A stretch of 64,000 nucleotides of DNA, from NCBI GenBank assembly GCA_937899245.1, contig CALDKB010000028.1, positions 1 through 64,000 on the forward strand. The letters are read 5' to 3'. Under the pieces are notes generated by a model. It had not been told where the DNA came from, did not search any database, and saw nothing but the letters and a program-made list of their open reading frames with translations. Positions within the stretch are counted from its first letter, which is position 1. Every line of letters starts with the position of its first letter. Position numbers and translations under genes: made by a program. Shown piece by piece: positions 45,430-54,100 of this stretch. The stretch is from an uncultured Bacteroidales bacterium. Its GTDB lineage: Bacteria; Bacteroidota; Bacteroidia; Bacteroidales; ML635J-15.

Positions 45430-45453
45430 TTGTCAATTGTTACTTGTCAATTG
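45430..45453. repeat. Direct repeat TTGTCAATTG, two copies
   Basis: TTGTCAATTG lies at 45430-45439 and 45444-45453, 14 bp apart, filling the gap between panB and the pseudouridine synthase gene. Each holds the palindrome CAATTG. Confidence 0.6.
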
Positions 45454-45454
45454 A

Positions 45455-46267
45455 TTAGTATTGCTCCTGGTCGTTAGGGAAATTTCCGGACTTTACATCA
45501 GAGATATAATTTGTAACTGCATCGGTAATTACATTGTCTAGATTTGCATATCTACGCAAAAAACGAGGAGAAAATTCCTGAGTAATTCCAAGCATATCAT
45601 GCATAACAAGCACCTGACCATCGGCAGCACCAGCACCAATACCAATAATCGGGATCTTTATCTCCGAAACAATACGAGCAGTTAAGCTAGCCGGAATTTT
45701 TTCGAGAACGATAGCAAAGCAACCTGCTTCCTGCAACAAATAAGCATCTTCGACAAGACGCGAAGCCTCTTCGTCTTCCTTTGCGCGAACGGCATATGTA
45801 CCAAATTTGTGGATACTTTGTGGAGTAAGCCCCAAATGTCCCATTACAGGAATACCAGCAGACAGAATTCGCTTAATCGACTCCTCCGATTCGGCGCCAC
45901 CTTCAAGTTTAACCGCACTCGCGCCAGTTTCCTTCATAATGCGTATCGCCGATGACAATGCTTCCTTAGAATTACTCTGATAAGTGCCGAAAGGCATATC
46001 AACCACAACCAAAGCTCGCTTTACTCCACGAACTACACTGGCGGCATGGTAAATCATCTCGTCCAGAGTAATTGGCAACGTCGAATCGTAACCTGCCATT
46101 ACGTTCGATGCGGAATCTCCGACCAAAATTATTTCAATTCCAGCATTATCAATGATTTTAGCCATACTGTAGTCGTAAGCTGTCAACATTGATATTTTCT
46201 CTCCACGATTCTTCATTTCTTGAAGAATATGGGTCGTTACTCGTTTTATCTCCTTATGTACAGACAT
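45455..46267 (-). CDS. panB: 3-methyl-2-oxobutanoate hydroxymethyltransferase
   Basis: PanB makes ketopantoate from 2-oxoisovalerate and methylene-tetrahydrofolate, the first committed step of pantothenate synthesis. [36 protein letters not shown] (metal-binding region), [16 protein letters not shown] and [17 protein letters not shown] are all family hallmarks. The ATG at 46267 gives [11 protein letters not shown] and 270 residues; a GTG two codons upstream is less likely. The -7 element lies at 46289-46296. panC and panD are at 9.9-11.2 kb, so the pathway genes are split. Confidence 0.96.
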   Translation of the reverse strand: MSVHKEIKRVTTHILQEMKNRGEKISMLTAYDYSMAKIIDNAGIEIILVGDSASNVMAGYDSTLPITLDEMIYHAASVVRGVKRALVVVDMPFGTYQSNSKEALSSAIRIMKETGASAVKLEGGAESEESIKRILSAGIPVMGHLGLTPQSIHKFGTYAVRAKEDEEASRLVEDAYLLQEAGCFAIVLEKIPASLTARIVSEIKIPIIGIGAGAADGQVLVMHDMLGITQEFSPRFLRRYANLDNVITDAVTNYISDVKSGNFPNDQEQY

Positions 46268-46288
46268 AATCACAAATTAAATTGAATA

Positions 46289-46296
46289 CAAAAGTA
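46289..46296 (-). promoter_or_regulatory. -7 element (TACTTTTG, minus strand) before panB
   Basis: A TAnnTTTG match about 22 bases upstream of the panB ATG. Confidence 0.55.
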
Positions 46297-46370
46297 TGAA
46301 AAAAGTTTCAAAGATAAAGATGTCTTCTAAAAAGAGATAATGAATGGTTGCATAAGCTTTTGGAATAACT

Positions 46371-46378
46371 TACATTTG
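46371..46378 (+). promoter_or_regulatory. -7 element (TACATTTG) before flavodoxin-ferredoxin gene
   Basis: A TAnnTTTG match 20-27 bases upstream of the ATG at 46398. With the panB element it forms a divergent promoter region. Confidence 0.6.
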
Positions 46379-46397
46379 CAATATAATATTGAGAACT

Positions 46398-47204
46398 ATG
46401 AAAACAGTACATGCCCTATATTTCAGTGCAACGTTAACGACAGCAAAAGTTGTTGAAGCAATTGCAAAGTCGGTGGCAGCATCGCTAAACGCACCTCTAG
46501 TAACACATAATATTACTACACCCGAATCGCGGCTATCAACGCTTGCTTTTTGCGACAACGACATAGTGATTTTTGGTGTCCCTGTTTATATCGGACGCGT
46601 GCCTAACCTCATCAAGCCTTGGCTTGAAACAATTCGCGGGAATGGTGCGTTGGGCGTTCCGGTTGTGGTTTACGGAAACCGCAACTACGACGATGCTCTT
46701 GTTGAACTGTACGACATGATGGCAGAATGTGGGTTCATGAATATTGCTGCGGCGGCATTTGTTGGCGAACATTCGTTCTCGCAGTTCCTTGGTGCCAAAC
46801 GGCCAGATGACGACGACATACGGAAAGCCGAAGATTTTGGCAAAGCTGTTGCTCAGGACCTTAGTCCAAAACAACTAAACATTCCAGGCAATCGTCCTTA
46901 CAGATTTTTCAAGGCCGTGGACGAAGACGGCAAGCCATTCGACATTCGCAAGGTTAAACCGGTTACCGACAATACCCAATGCACAAAATGCGGAATTTGT
47001 GCTTCGCTATGCCCGATGGGTGCTATTTCGAAAGAAGACTATTCGAATGTGGAAGGAATCTGCATAAAGTGCGGAGCCTGCGTGAAAAGATGTCCAAACA
47101 ATGCAAAATCGTTTACCGATAGCGAATATTTACGTCATTTGGCTATTTTGGAGAAGAATTTTGGTGGAATAAGACGAGAACCTGATGTGTTCGGAATCTG
47201 TTGA
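46398..47204 (+). CDS. EFR1-type flavodoxin/bis-[4Fe-4S] ferredoxin fusion protein
   Basis: The N-terminal 165 residues are a flavodoxin-like domain (LYFSATLTTAKVVEAIA, then VIFGVPVYIGRVPN and VVVYGNRNYDDA, an FMN-binding style). The C-terminal part has two complete 4Fe-4S motifs, CTKCGICASLCP and CIKCGACVKRCP. It belongs to the EFR1-type electron-transfer proteins; redox partners are unknown. The ATG at 46398 (MKTVHALYFS) was chosen over a TTG three codons upstream. No operon partner is visible. Confidence 0.9.
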   Translation: MKTVHALYFSATLTTAKVVEAIAKSVAASLNAPLVTHNITTPESRLSTLAFCDNDIVIFGVPVYIGRVPNLIKPWLETIRGNGALGVPVVVYGNRNYDDALVELYDMMAECGFMNIAAAAFVGEHSFSQFLGAKRPDDDDIRKAEDFGKAVAQDLSPKQLNIPGNRPYRFFKAVDEDGKPFDIRKVKPVTDNTQCTKCGICASLCPMGAISKEDYSNVEGICIKCGACVKRCPNNAKSFTDSEYLRHLAILEKNFGGIRREPDVFGIC

Positions 47205-47533
47205 CGGACTTCCTCCTCAGTCCTGTCATTGCTGACGCATAGCGAACCGAACAAGCGAAGCGTTTTGTGTATGTCTGCAGATCCGCAACTTGTTAAAACG
47301 TATAAAAGCAATCAAAAAAAATCCTCCTCTTTTCCAGATGCTGAAACAAGTTCAGCATGACGAAAAGGGGAAGATTTTTTAATATCATCTCCAAATTTCT
47401 CGCTGGCGGTGTGTTAGTCGAAGCCACGATAACGGAAAGGTGTTTTTAAACCGACCCTTCACAGCAACCGAAGCTCAGGGTGCGGCTCTTTCACGACGAT
47501 ATTTTCACTACAGTTAGCGCCAGTTCAGCCGGT
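47205..47533. other. Intergenic stretch with long hairpin
   Basis: No credible gene is seen. The first hundred bases contain scattered GCGAAGCG-like words. A long hairpin lies at 47317-47381. The last 130 bases before the purH stop hold no recognisable structure. Confidence 0.6.
47317..47381. terminator. Long bidirectional hairpin terminator
   Basis: AAAAAATC ... TTTTC ... ATGCTGAA-ACAAG-TTCAGCAT ... GAAAA ... GATTTTTT forms an imperfect stem of about 30 bp with A/T ends. It sits between the convergent flavodoxin-ferredoxin and purH genes and can stop transcription from both sides. Confidence 0.7.
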
Positions 47534-49057
47534 CTAGTGTCTGAAATGGCGAATTCCGGTGAATACCATTGGAATATTGTGCTCGTTGCAATACTTGATT
47601 GTATCCTCGTCGCGTATTGAGCCACCAGGTTGAATTACAGCAGAAATACCTTCCTTGTCGGCAATCTCGATTGAATCTGCAAACGGGAAGAACGCATCGG
47701 AAGCAAGAACGGCACCGTTCAAGTCGAAACCAAAGCTCTTTGCCTTTTCAATTGCCTGCTTCAACGCATCAACACGTGATGTCTGGCCAGTACCGCTTGC
47801 CAATAGCTGTGCATTCTTTGCCAAAACTATTGCATTCGACTTGGTGCTCTTAACAACCTTGTTGGCAAAGAACAAATCCTGAATTTGTGCCGATGTAGGT
47901 TTCATTTCTGTAACATATCTCAAATCGTCAAGAGTTTCGATACGAGTATCGCGTTCTTGAACCAAGACGCCATTAAGAGCGGTACGCATTACGTGCTTAG
48001 AAACCTCGTTGTGCTTCTGAACCAAGATAATACGATTTTTCTTCTGCTCAAGGATTTCCAAAGCCTCCTTTGTAAAGTCAGGAGCAATAATAACCTCAAA
48101 GAAAATCTTGTTGATTTCGGATGCAACTTCATGTCCTACAGGACGGTTTGTTACGATAATACCTCCGTATGCAGAAACCGGATCACAAGCCAAAGCGTCC
48201 TTCCATGCCTGCATAAGAGTTGAACGTGTTGCAATACCGCAAGCATTGTTATGCTTTAATATTGCCACTGTTGTATCCTCGAATTCGCGGATAAGGTTAA
48301 TGCCTGCGTCAATGTCAAGCATATTGTTATAGCTAACTTCCTTGCCATGCAATTTTTGGAACATTTCATTGAAATCGCCAAAGAACTTTGCCTGCTGATG
48401 AGGATTTTCGCCATAACGCAAAGAAGCAGAAACACGCTGCGAAACCTTCAATTCGCTCATATTGTCGCCATCGAACCAGTTGAAAATTGCGGAATCGTAA
48501 TTAGAACTTATGCCAAAAGCTTCGCAAGCAAACTTACGGCGAGTTTCAAGATTCGTAGAGCAATCATTTTCGGCAATTATATTGCAAAGTTCCTGGTACT
48601 GACCTTTATGCGACACAATCAGGACATCCTTGTAGTTCTTTGCGGCAGCACGAATTAGAGAAATTCCGCCTATATCAATCTTTTCAATAATCTCGGATTC
48701 TGAAGCCTGACTTTTAACTGTCTGCTCGAACGGATACAAATCAACGATAACAAGGTCAATTTCTGGGATTTCATACTTCATCATCTGTTCCTGATGGTCT
48801 TCGTTTTCACGAACAGCAAGAATACCTCCAAAAATTTTGGGATGTAATGTTTTTACCCTACCATCAAGAATCGACGGATATCCAGTTACATCTTCAACTT
48901 TTGTTACCGCTACACCCAATGAGGAAATAAAATCATAGGTGCCACCTGTTGAGTAAATCTTCACATCGTTATTACTTAAATTCTTGACGACCAAATCAAG
49001 GTCATGCTTATCAAACACAGAAATTAGTGCCGATTTAATTTTCTTTTGCATTTGCAT
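47534..49057 (-). CDS. purH: Bifunctional AICAR transformylase / IMP cyclohydrolase
   Basis: PurH carries out the last two steps of purine synthesis to IMP. The N-terminal cyclohydrolase (MGS-like) domain shows SVFDKHDLDLVV, YSTGGTYDFISS and SILDGRVKTLHPKIFGG. The C-terminal transformylase domain shows SLRYGENPHQQA, KHNNACGIA, DPVSAYGGI and the catalytic region ASDAFFPFADSIE. At 507 residues it has the usual length. It is the last gene of a long minus-strand run, 19 bp after rlmB. Confidence 0.97.
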   Translation of the reverse strand: MQMQKKIKSALISVFDKHDLDLVVKNLSNNDVKIYSTGGTYDFISSLGVAVTKVEDVTGYPSILDGRVKTLHPKIFGGILAVRENEDHQEQMMKYEIPEIDLVIVDLYPFEQTVKSQASESEIIEKIDIGGISLIRAAAKNYKDVLIVSHKGQYQELCNIIAENDCSTNLETRRKFACEAFGISSNYDSAIFNWFDGDNMSELKVSQRVSASLRYGENPHQQAKFFGDFNEMFQKLHGKEVSYNNMLDIDAGINLIREFEDTTVAILKHNNACGIATRSTLMQAWKDALACDPVSAYGGIIVTNRPVGHEVASEINKIFFEVIIAPDFTKEALEILEQKKNRIILVQKHNEVSKHVMRTALNGVLVQERDTRIETLDDLRYVTEMKPTSAQIQDLFFANKVVKSTKSNAIVLAKNAQLLASGTGQTSRVDALKQAIEKAKSFGFDLNGAVLASDAFFPFADSIEIADKEGISAVIQPGGSIRDEDTIKYCNEHNIPMVFTGIRHFRH

Positions 49058-49076
49058 ATATTATGTTTTAATATTG

Positions 49077-49814
49077 TTACTTACTAATAATTCGCTGTCT
49101 AACCACTTCATATACAATAACGGCCGTCGATACCGACACATTCAGCGACTCTGTTTTGCCTGTCATAGGTATTTTTACCAGTTTGTCGGCCCTTTTCAAC
49201 AATGGCCTTGAAATTCCGACATCCTCCGACCCCATTATAATAGCTGTAGGTCCAGAAAAATTCTCGCTATAAACTATATCATCAGCTTTCTCGGTTGCTG
49301 CAAACACCTTGAAACCGCTCTGCTGCAAAAACAGCACTGTATCGACAAGATTTTTTTCACGGCATACCGGTATATTATACAATGCGCCAGCCGAAGTCTT
49401 TATCGCATCTTCAGTAATTTTTGCCGAATTTGTTTCAGGAATTACAATAGCTGTAACGCCGGCGCATTCGCATGAACGTGCAATTGCTCCAAAATTGCGA
49501 ACATCGGTAATACTGTCGAGCAAAACGACAAGGGGCACTTTCCCATCATCAAAGGCACCCATCACAATAGTTTCCAAATTCTGATATGCTACCGGTGAAA
49601 TATACGCCACTACTCCCTGATGATTACGATTGGTAATCTTGTCAAGTTTGCCTGCTGGAACATACTGCGTATTTATCTTGTTCTTGCGCAACTCAGCAAA
49701 AAGTTCGCCCGACAACTCCCCGACAAGGTTTTGTCGAACAAGCACCTTATCTATCTCCTGTCCTGCTCTTATCGCCTCAAGGACCGGCCTTATTCCAAAA
49801 ATAAAATCACTCAT
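49077..49814 (-). CDS. rlmB: SpoU-family 23S rRNA 2'-O-methyltransferase (RlmB-like)
   Basis: A 245-residue SPOUT methyltransferase that probably methylates a guanosine 2'-OH in 23S rRNA. The N-terminal substrate-binding domain opens FIFGIRPVLEAI. The knotted C-terminal domain has LLDSITDVRNFGAIARSCECAG, IIMGSEDVGISRPLLKRAD and IPMTGKTESLNVSVSTAVIVYE, the three SpoU motifs. The start codon overlaps the end of the GWxTD lipoprotein gene by 8 bp, suggesting translational coupling. The exact target nucleotide is assumed from family similarity. Confidence 0.93.
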   Translation of the reverse strand: MSDFIFGIRPVLEAIRAGQEIDKVLVRQNLVGELSGELFAELRKNKINTQYVPAGKLDKITNRNHQGVVAYISPVAYQNLETIVMGAFDDGKVPLVVLLDSITDVRNFGAIARSCECAGVTAIVIPETNSAKITEDAIKTSAGALYNIPVCREKNLVDTVLFLQQSGFKVFAATEKADDIVYSENFSGPTAIIMGSEDVGISRPLLKRADKLVKIPMTGKTESLNVSVSTAVIVYEVVRQRIISK

Positions 49815-51108
49815 TATTCAATTTTGTTACTGTAAATATTTTACCCGACCGCCAAGTCGTTATTACTTGCTGCCAAATAGATGTATATGTATTCGATCTA
49901 AGCAACCAGAAATCGTTTCTTAAACCGGAAAAATTGTCAAAAGTAAATACAGTGCCCGACTGCTCGCTCCCATAGGTCCACTCTTCACTTGTCGGGGTGA
50001 TATTGACTATTGTTGGCGGACCCAACATGATGAAAATCATTCCCCTGTCGGTTTTCCATCCTTCCATAGTATTTGTAAAGAAAGTATTAGCCAGAGCCAC
50101 ACGATTATAGAATACACGCACCTGCTCTTTCGCCGCCTTCTCATCTTTCGAGAGCCCAAGCCAGAAGGCGTCAATTCCCTTCTTTAGGTTTTGTGCCGAG
50201 TCGATTATCGCACATTCCCGTTCTGTTGCTAAAAGCGAAATAGGTTCCTTCATTGCCGACAAAGTTGTAACCATCGGAAATGTTTTATTATCGGAAACCA
50301 CAATTCCAAACTTCTCGTTTTTAGAAGTTGCGCCTAGAGCATAGAAACCAGACCTTGACAAGACAAGGGTATCACCAATATTATATTTGAATACCGAATC
50401 TGGGGCAACAGCACCTGCAACATAATCGTTGCGCATTCTGCCCTGCACATTCAAATATGGAGGAACTGGCACAAACTTTTTCGTGGTGTAATACTCGACA
50501 TCAATAGGCCCCAACATTTCACTGGAAGCAAACATTTGCACGGACTGCCCAGCGACAACAACATTTGAAAAAATTACTCCGCCATCCAATGTCTTCAGCA
50601 GGAATTTGCAGTCGTTGAATCCCGGCTCGTTCTTAATGTCTTGTAGCAAACGCTTATGTATATCATAACGACTATTAGCAAAGTCTACCACAAGCTTGTA
50701 TCTCACACACGAATTCAACTTTACATTGAAATGTCCATACACATATTCGCCAGTAGCAATATTAAAGTTGAAACGAAACGAACATGTATCCACAAGCTGG
50801 AAATCAGAAGAATTTCGAAGAAAATACTTAACGTATATGCCAATTTCCTCCTCCTCAGGATTTGCCATGACGTTCTTCAACTCTCGCGTCTTTATCCTGA
50901 AATATACCTCAGCCTTAGAAGCCGATGTAATGACAGCCGTCATCTGCGGATTTACTACAGACACACCGGGATTATACATCTCGGAGAAATCCGACCCCTT
51001 TGTCGACCGCTGCGAAGGCGACGTAGTAGTCTTCTGGAAAGAGAAGCAACCATTCATCAAAACCGATGACAACAATATCAATATGAAAATGACACTTCTA
51101 ATATTCAC
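49807..51108 (-). CDS. GWxTD-domain lipoprotein
   Basis: A signal peptide with lipobox (VLMNGC, Cys near residue 21) precedes a 433-residue protein. The C-terminal GWxTD domain is clear: AFWLGLSKDEKAAKEQ, FTNTMEGWKTDRGMIFIMLGPP and EEWTYGSEQSG. The domain is common in Bacteroidota but its role is unknown. The central part (residues about 50-280) is a beta-rich extracytoplasmic region. The start is GTG 51108; no ATG precedes the signal peptide. It overlaps the giant gene upstream by 11 bp and rlmB downstream by 8 bp. Confidence 0.85.
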   Translation of the reverse strand: MNIRSVIFILILLSSVLMNGCFSFQKTTTSPSQRSTKGSDFSEMYNPGVSVVNPQMTAVITSASKAEVYFRIKTRELKNVMANPEEEEIGIYVKYFLRNSSDFQLVDTCSFRFNFNIATGEYVYGHFNVKLNSCVRYKLVVDFANSRYDIHKRLLQDIKNEPGFNDCKFLLKTLDGGVIFSNVVVAGQSVQMFASSEMLGPIDVEYYTTKKFVPVPPYLNVQGRMRNDYVAGAVAPDSVFKYNIGDTLVLSRSGFYALGATSKNEKFGIVVSDNKTFPMVTTLSAMKEPISLLATERECAIIDSAQNLKKGIDAFWLGLSKDEKAAKEQVRVFYNRVALANTFFTNTMEGWKTDRGMIFIMLGPPTIVNITPTSEEWTYGSEQSGTVFTFDNFSGLRNDFWLLRSNTYTSIWQQVITTWRSGKIFTVTKLNNE

Positions 51109-54100
51109 TGCTAGTATTCAAAAATTTCTTGTCCATTTCCTTCTTGAACTTGTTCTTGTCTGTTGTTCCTTCAAGAATGACACTATAATTATCCAAAGGT
51201 TTTTCCTTTGAATCGGCGATAATAGAATTGTACTTTTCCTCGCTCGAGATGGTCTTCAGTATTCCATTCTTATACATGAAATAGAACCACATTTCGCCGT
51301 CAGGCTCTACAAGCATTTCAAACGCTTCTGCGCCTTTGGTCTTCGTCACACGGATATAACCGGAAACATATCTTGAAACATGATGCTTGCCAAAACTTAC
51401 AAATCCTATAGGTCCGCCACACACAATTCCCTTTGTTTGCGACTTGCGATCGTAAATAAAATGCAAATCGGTCATAACAATCTTGTTTTCCGTCAACAGT
51501 TTTGGAATCTTTTCATAGTTGCCAAAACTAATGTTGGTCATATATTTGTTATACTCTGCGGTGTCGAGGAATTGCTTCAGCGCCACATGATATGCCTCAT
51601 CGTTCTCGTCCACATAATCGCTACTTACCGACGGTATTGTCTTTGCCATATAATCGAATGCAGAAGAAGGCAGCGGAATATTCATAAACATAGTCGTGTT
51701 GAACTCCGTAGTATCGGTTTCACGATTGTAAGTAAACTTGCCGAATGAATTTACATTGAAAGTATAAGTCAAATTTTTGCTGAAGATGAACTCGCCCTCA
51801 CCTTCGATATTGCACGTGCTGGCATCAATAGACATGTAATTGCCCGGAAGATTATGTTCGTACAATTTCTCGAGTGAAGAAATTTCAAACTTTCCAGATT
51901 CCTCATTATACTGCAAATAACCGTTTACATCGAACAAAGCCTCATCGGCCACACCTCTACGCTTTGCGATAAATGCCGGATAAACCTTTCCGTTTCCTAG
52001 CATTACAGACGAACGGAGCACCAAATTATTGATACTCTTCAAATCCTTGTCAATAGGTATAAACGGAGCCTCATCGCTAACAAACGACTTAAACTTGAAC
52101 CACTGGTTTGCGGTATCGCATTCGTAGTTAATCCTTGCAGCACCAATATACTCGAGAGAATCGATGCCTGCATAAGCATTTACGCTGCCCTGATAGCCGA
52201 AATGGCGGGTTATGTTAAAGTTATCCGGTTCAGATATTTCTCCATATGCCCTTGTCTCGCCTTCGGCAATCTTAATTTCGGAAAAATGAATTTTTTGTGG
52301 CGATTTCGTTTCGTTTATATAATCATAATCGGCCTCGCCTATATAATCCCTCTTTCCTTTTATCTTTACCTTGGCATTATAAAATTTATAGTATTCGCTT
52401 GTAACATTGGCAGTTATCCTTGCGCCTACCAAAGTATCCATCACTGCATTCTCGCGCAAAACAACATCCGTCTTCGGGAATATAGCAGCATCTGCCACAC
52501 GGATTACACCGACATTCTTGGCATTGATAATATAATCTCGATAATTATAGATAGCTTCAGGGACATAGAAACTTAATCTATCCTGCCCCGTCATATAAGA
52601 CTCGAACCTAGAACCTTCAATGAACGCACTTTCCCAGAGTTCCCACTCGTTTTCTGGATTGATAGCACGGAGTTTATCCTTAACTTCGTCGCTAGCTGAG
52701 AATGCAAGCTCTTCCTTGTCCATATACCATGTCGTCTTATCTGCTGTACACTTATACTTATTTTTCGGGAAGTTCTGTTCAGAACCTTCGCCGTTCGACA
52801 TAAAATCACCGCGACGCTTAACAAAGTCGATATGCGACTTCTGGCCCTTTCCTTCAAAATCTATATCCGAAATATTATTCTTGTACAGACTAAAATCGGC
52901 AGTATCTGCATCGAAATCGTCTTTGTTATACACGAAATCCTCCGACACAAGCATTGCTCGCTCGATAAAAGTTGTTCCTTCGCCATGAACTCCCTGTGTT
53001 GTTATGAGCATATTTCCATCAAGACGTGCCTGACCGTCGTACATGACAAAATTTGCAGTGTCCTTATCCACATGGAACTTGTCCTTATTAACTTCCCAGC
53101 GCAAAGTATTCTCAACACACTCGGCCTTCGGGAACTGAACTGGAGATTTTCGCGCCTCCACGTTCATCTTTTTTGAATGACCCTCAAGCTCATCAGGGAA
53201 CAATGTCGCATAAGCATCGGTGAATGTTGTACTCAAATAGTTTATAGTTCCTTCTGCCCTAAGGCCCTTATTGCTCAGGTCAATATTGTTCCTGAAAGTA
53301 GCCTTGCCATTGTAAATCGGCACTCCAGACGAAGGTGTCTTATACTCAAAACCTAGCGACCAGTCGCTTTGGCGGACAACCAGAGTCTCTTTTAGATCTG
53401 GAATTATTCCGTTCGAAACCAGCGTACCTGCAAAATGAATATTTTCCTTGCTGTATCCGTCAATGCTGTCTATAGTAAACGGATCGACCTTGAAGTAGAA
53501 TTTCTCCCTGTCGTATATACCATTAAATATCTGCGGACTATCGTAATAAACGAATGTTTCCTTGCTCGACACAAGTTTCGGATATTCCTTATAGTCGGCA
53601 AAACCCGACTTATTGCTTGGATAGTCAATATAGAAGTCGCCCGAAATATTTTCTAGTTTATTGCGAACGATAGCAACTTTCGGTTGTCCGTTATTGTCCA
53701 GGAATCCCATTTCCGGAGTTGTCATAGCAACAATTTTCATGGAATCGCAGTTTGGCACCGAAATCCTAAACTGATTATAATTGAAATTAAATCCGGAGCC
53801 ATACATATAAAACTGTCCGGCCTGAAGCAATCCATCGAAGATGAAGTTCCTATTTTTCTGAATTACTAGCTTCTGATCTCTAGGATAAACCGTTACACTC
53901 TGAGAATCGGACAGATGAACATACGGAACGCCAAACATTTTCAAGTCAAAATTCGAAAGGCTCAATTTTGCATTTGCTACCGTATCGTTACCCAAGGCGG
54001 TACGAACAACCTGTTTTGTTTCATCATCAACCATTACGCCTTCCGACGACTTAACCTTGCTGTAGAACAAGATAACATCCGAGTCCGTATCGCCTTTGTG

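Noticed and set aside
47205..47533. Small RNA or degraded gene
   Set aside because: Only a terminator-like hairpin is visible; no promoter element or frame supports more.
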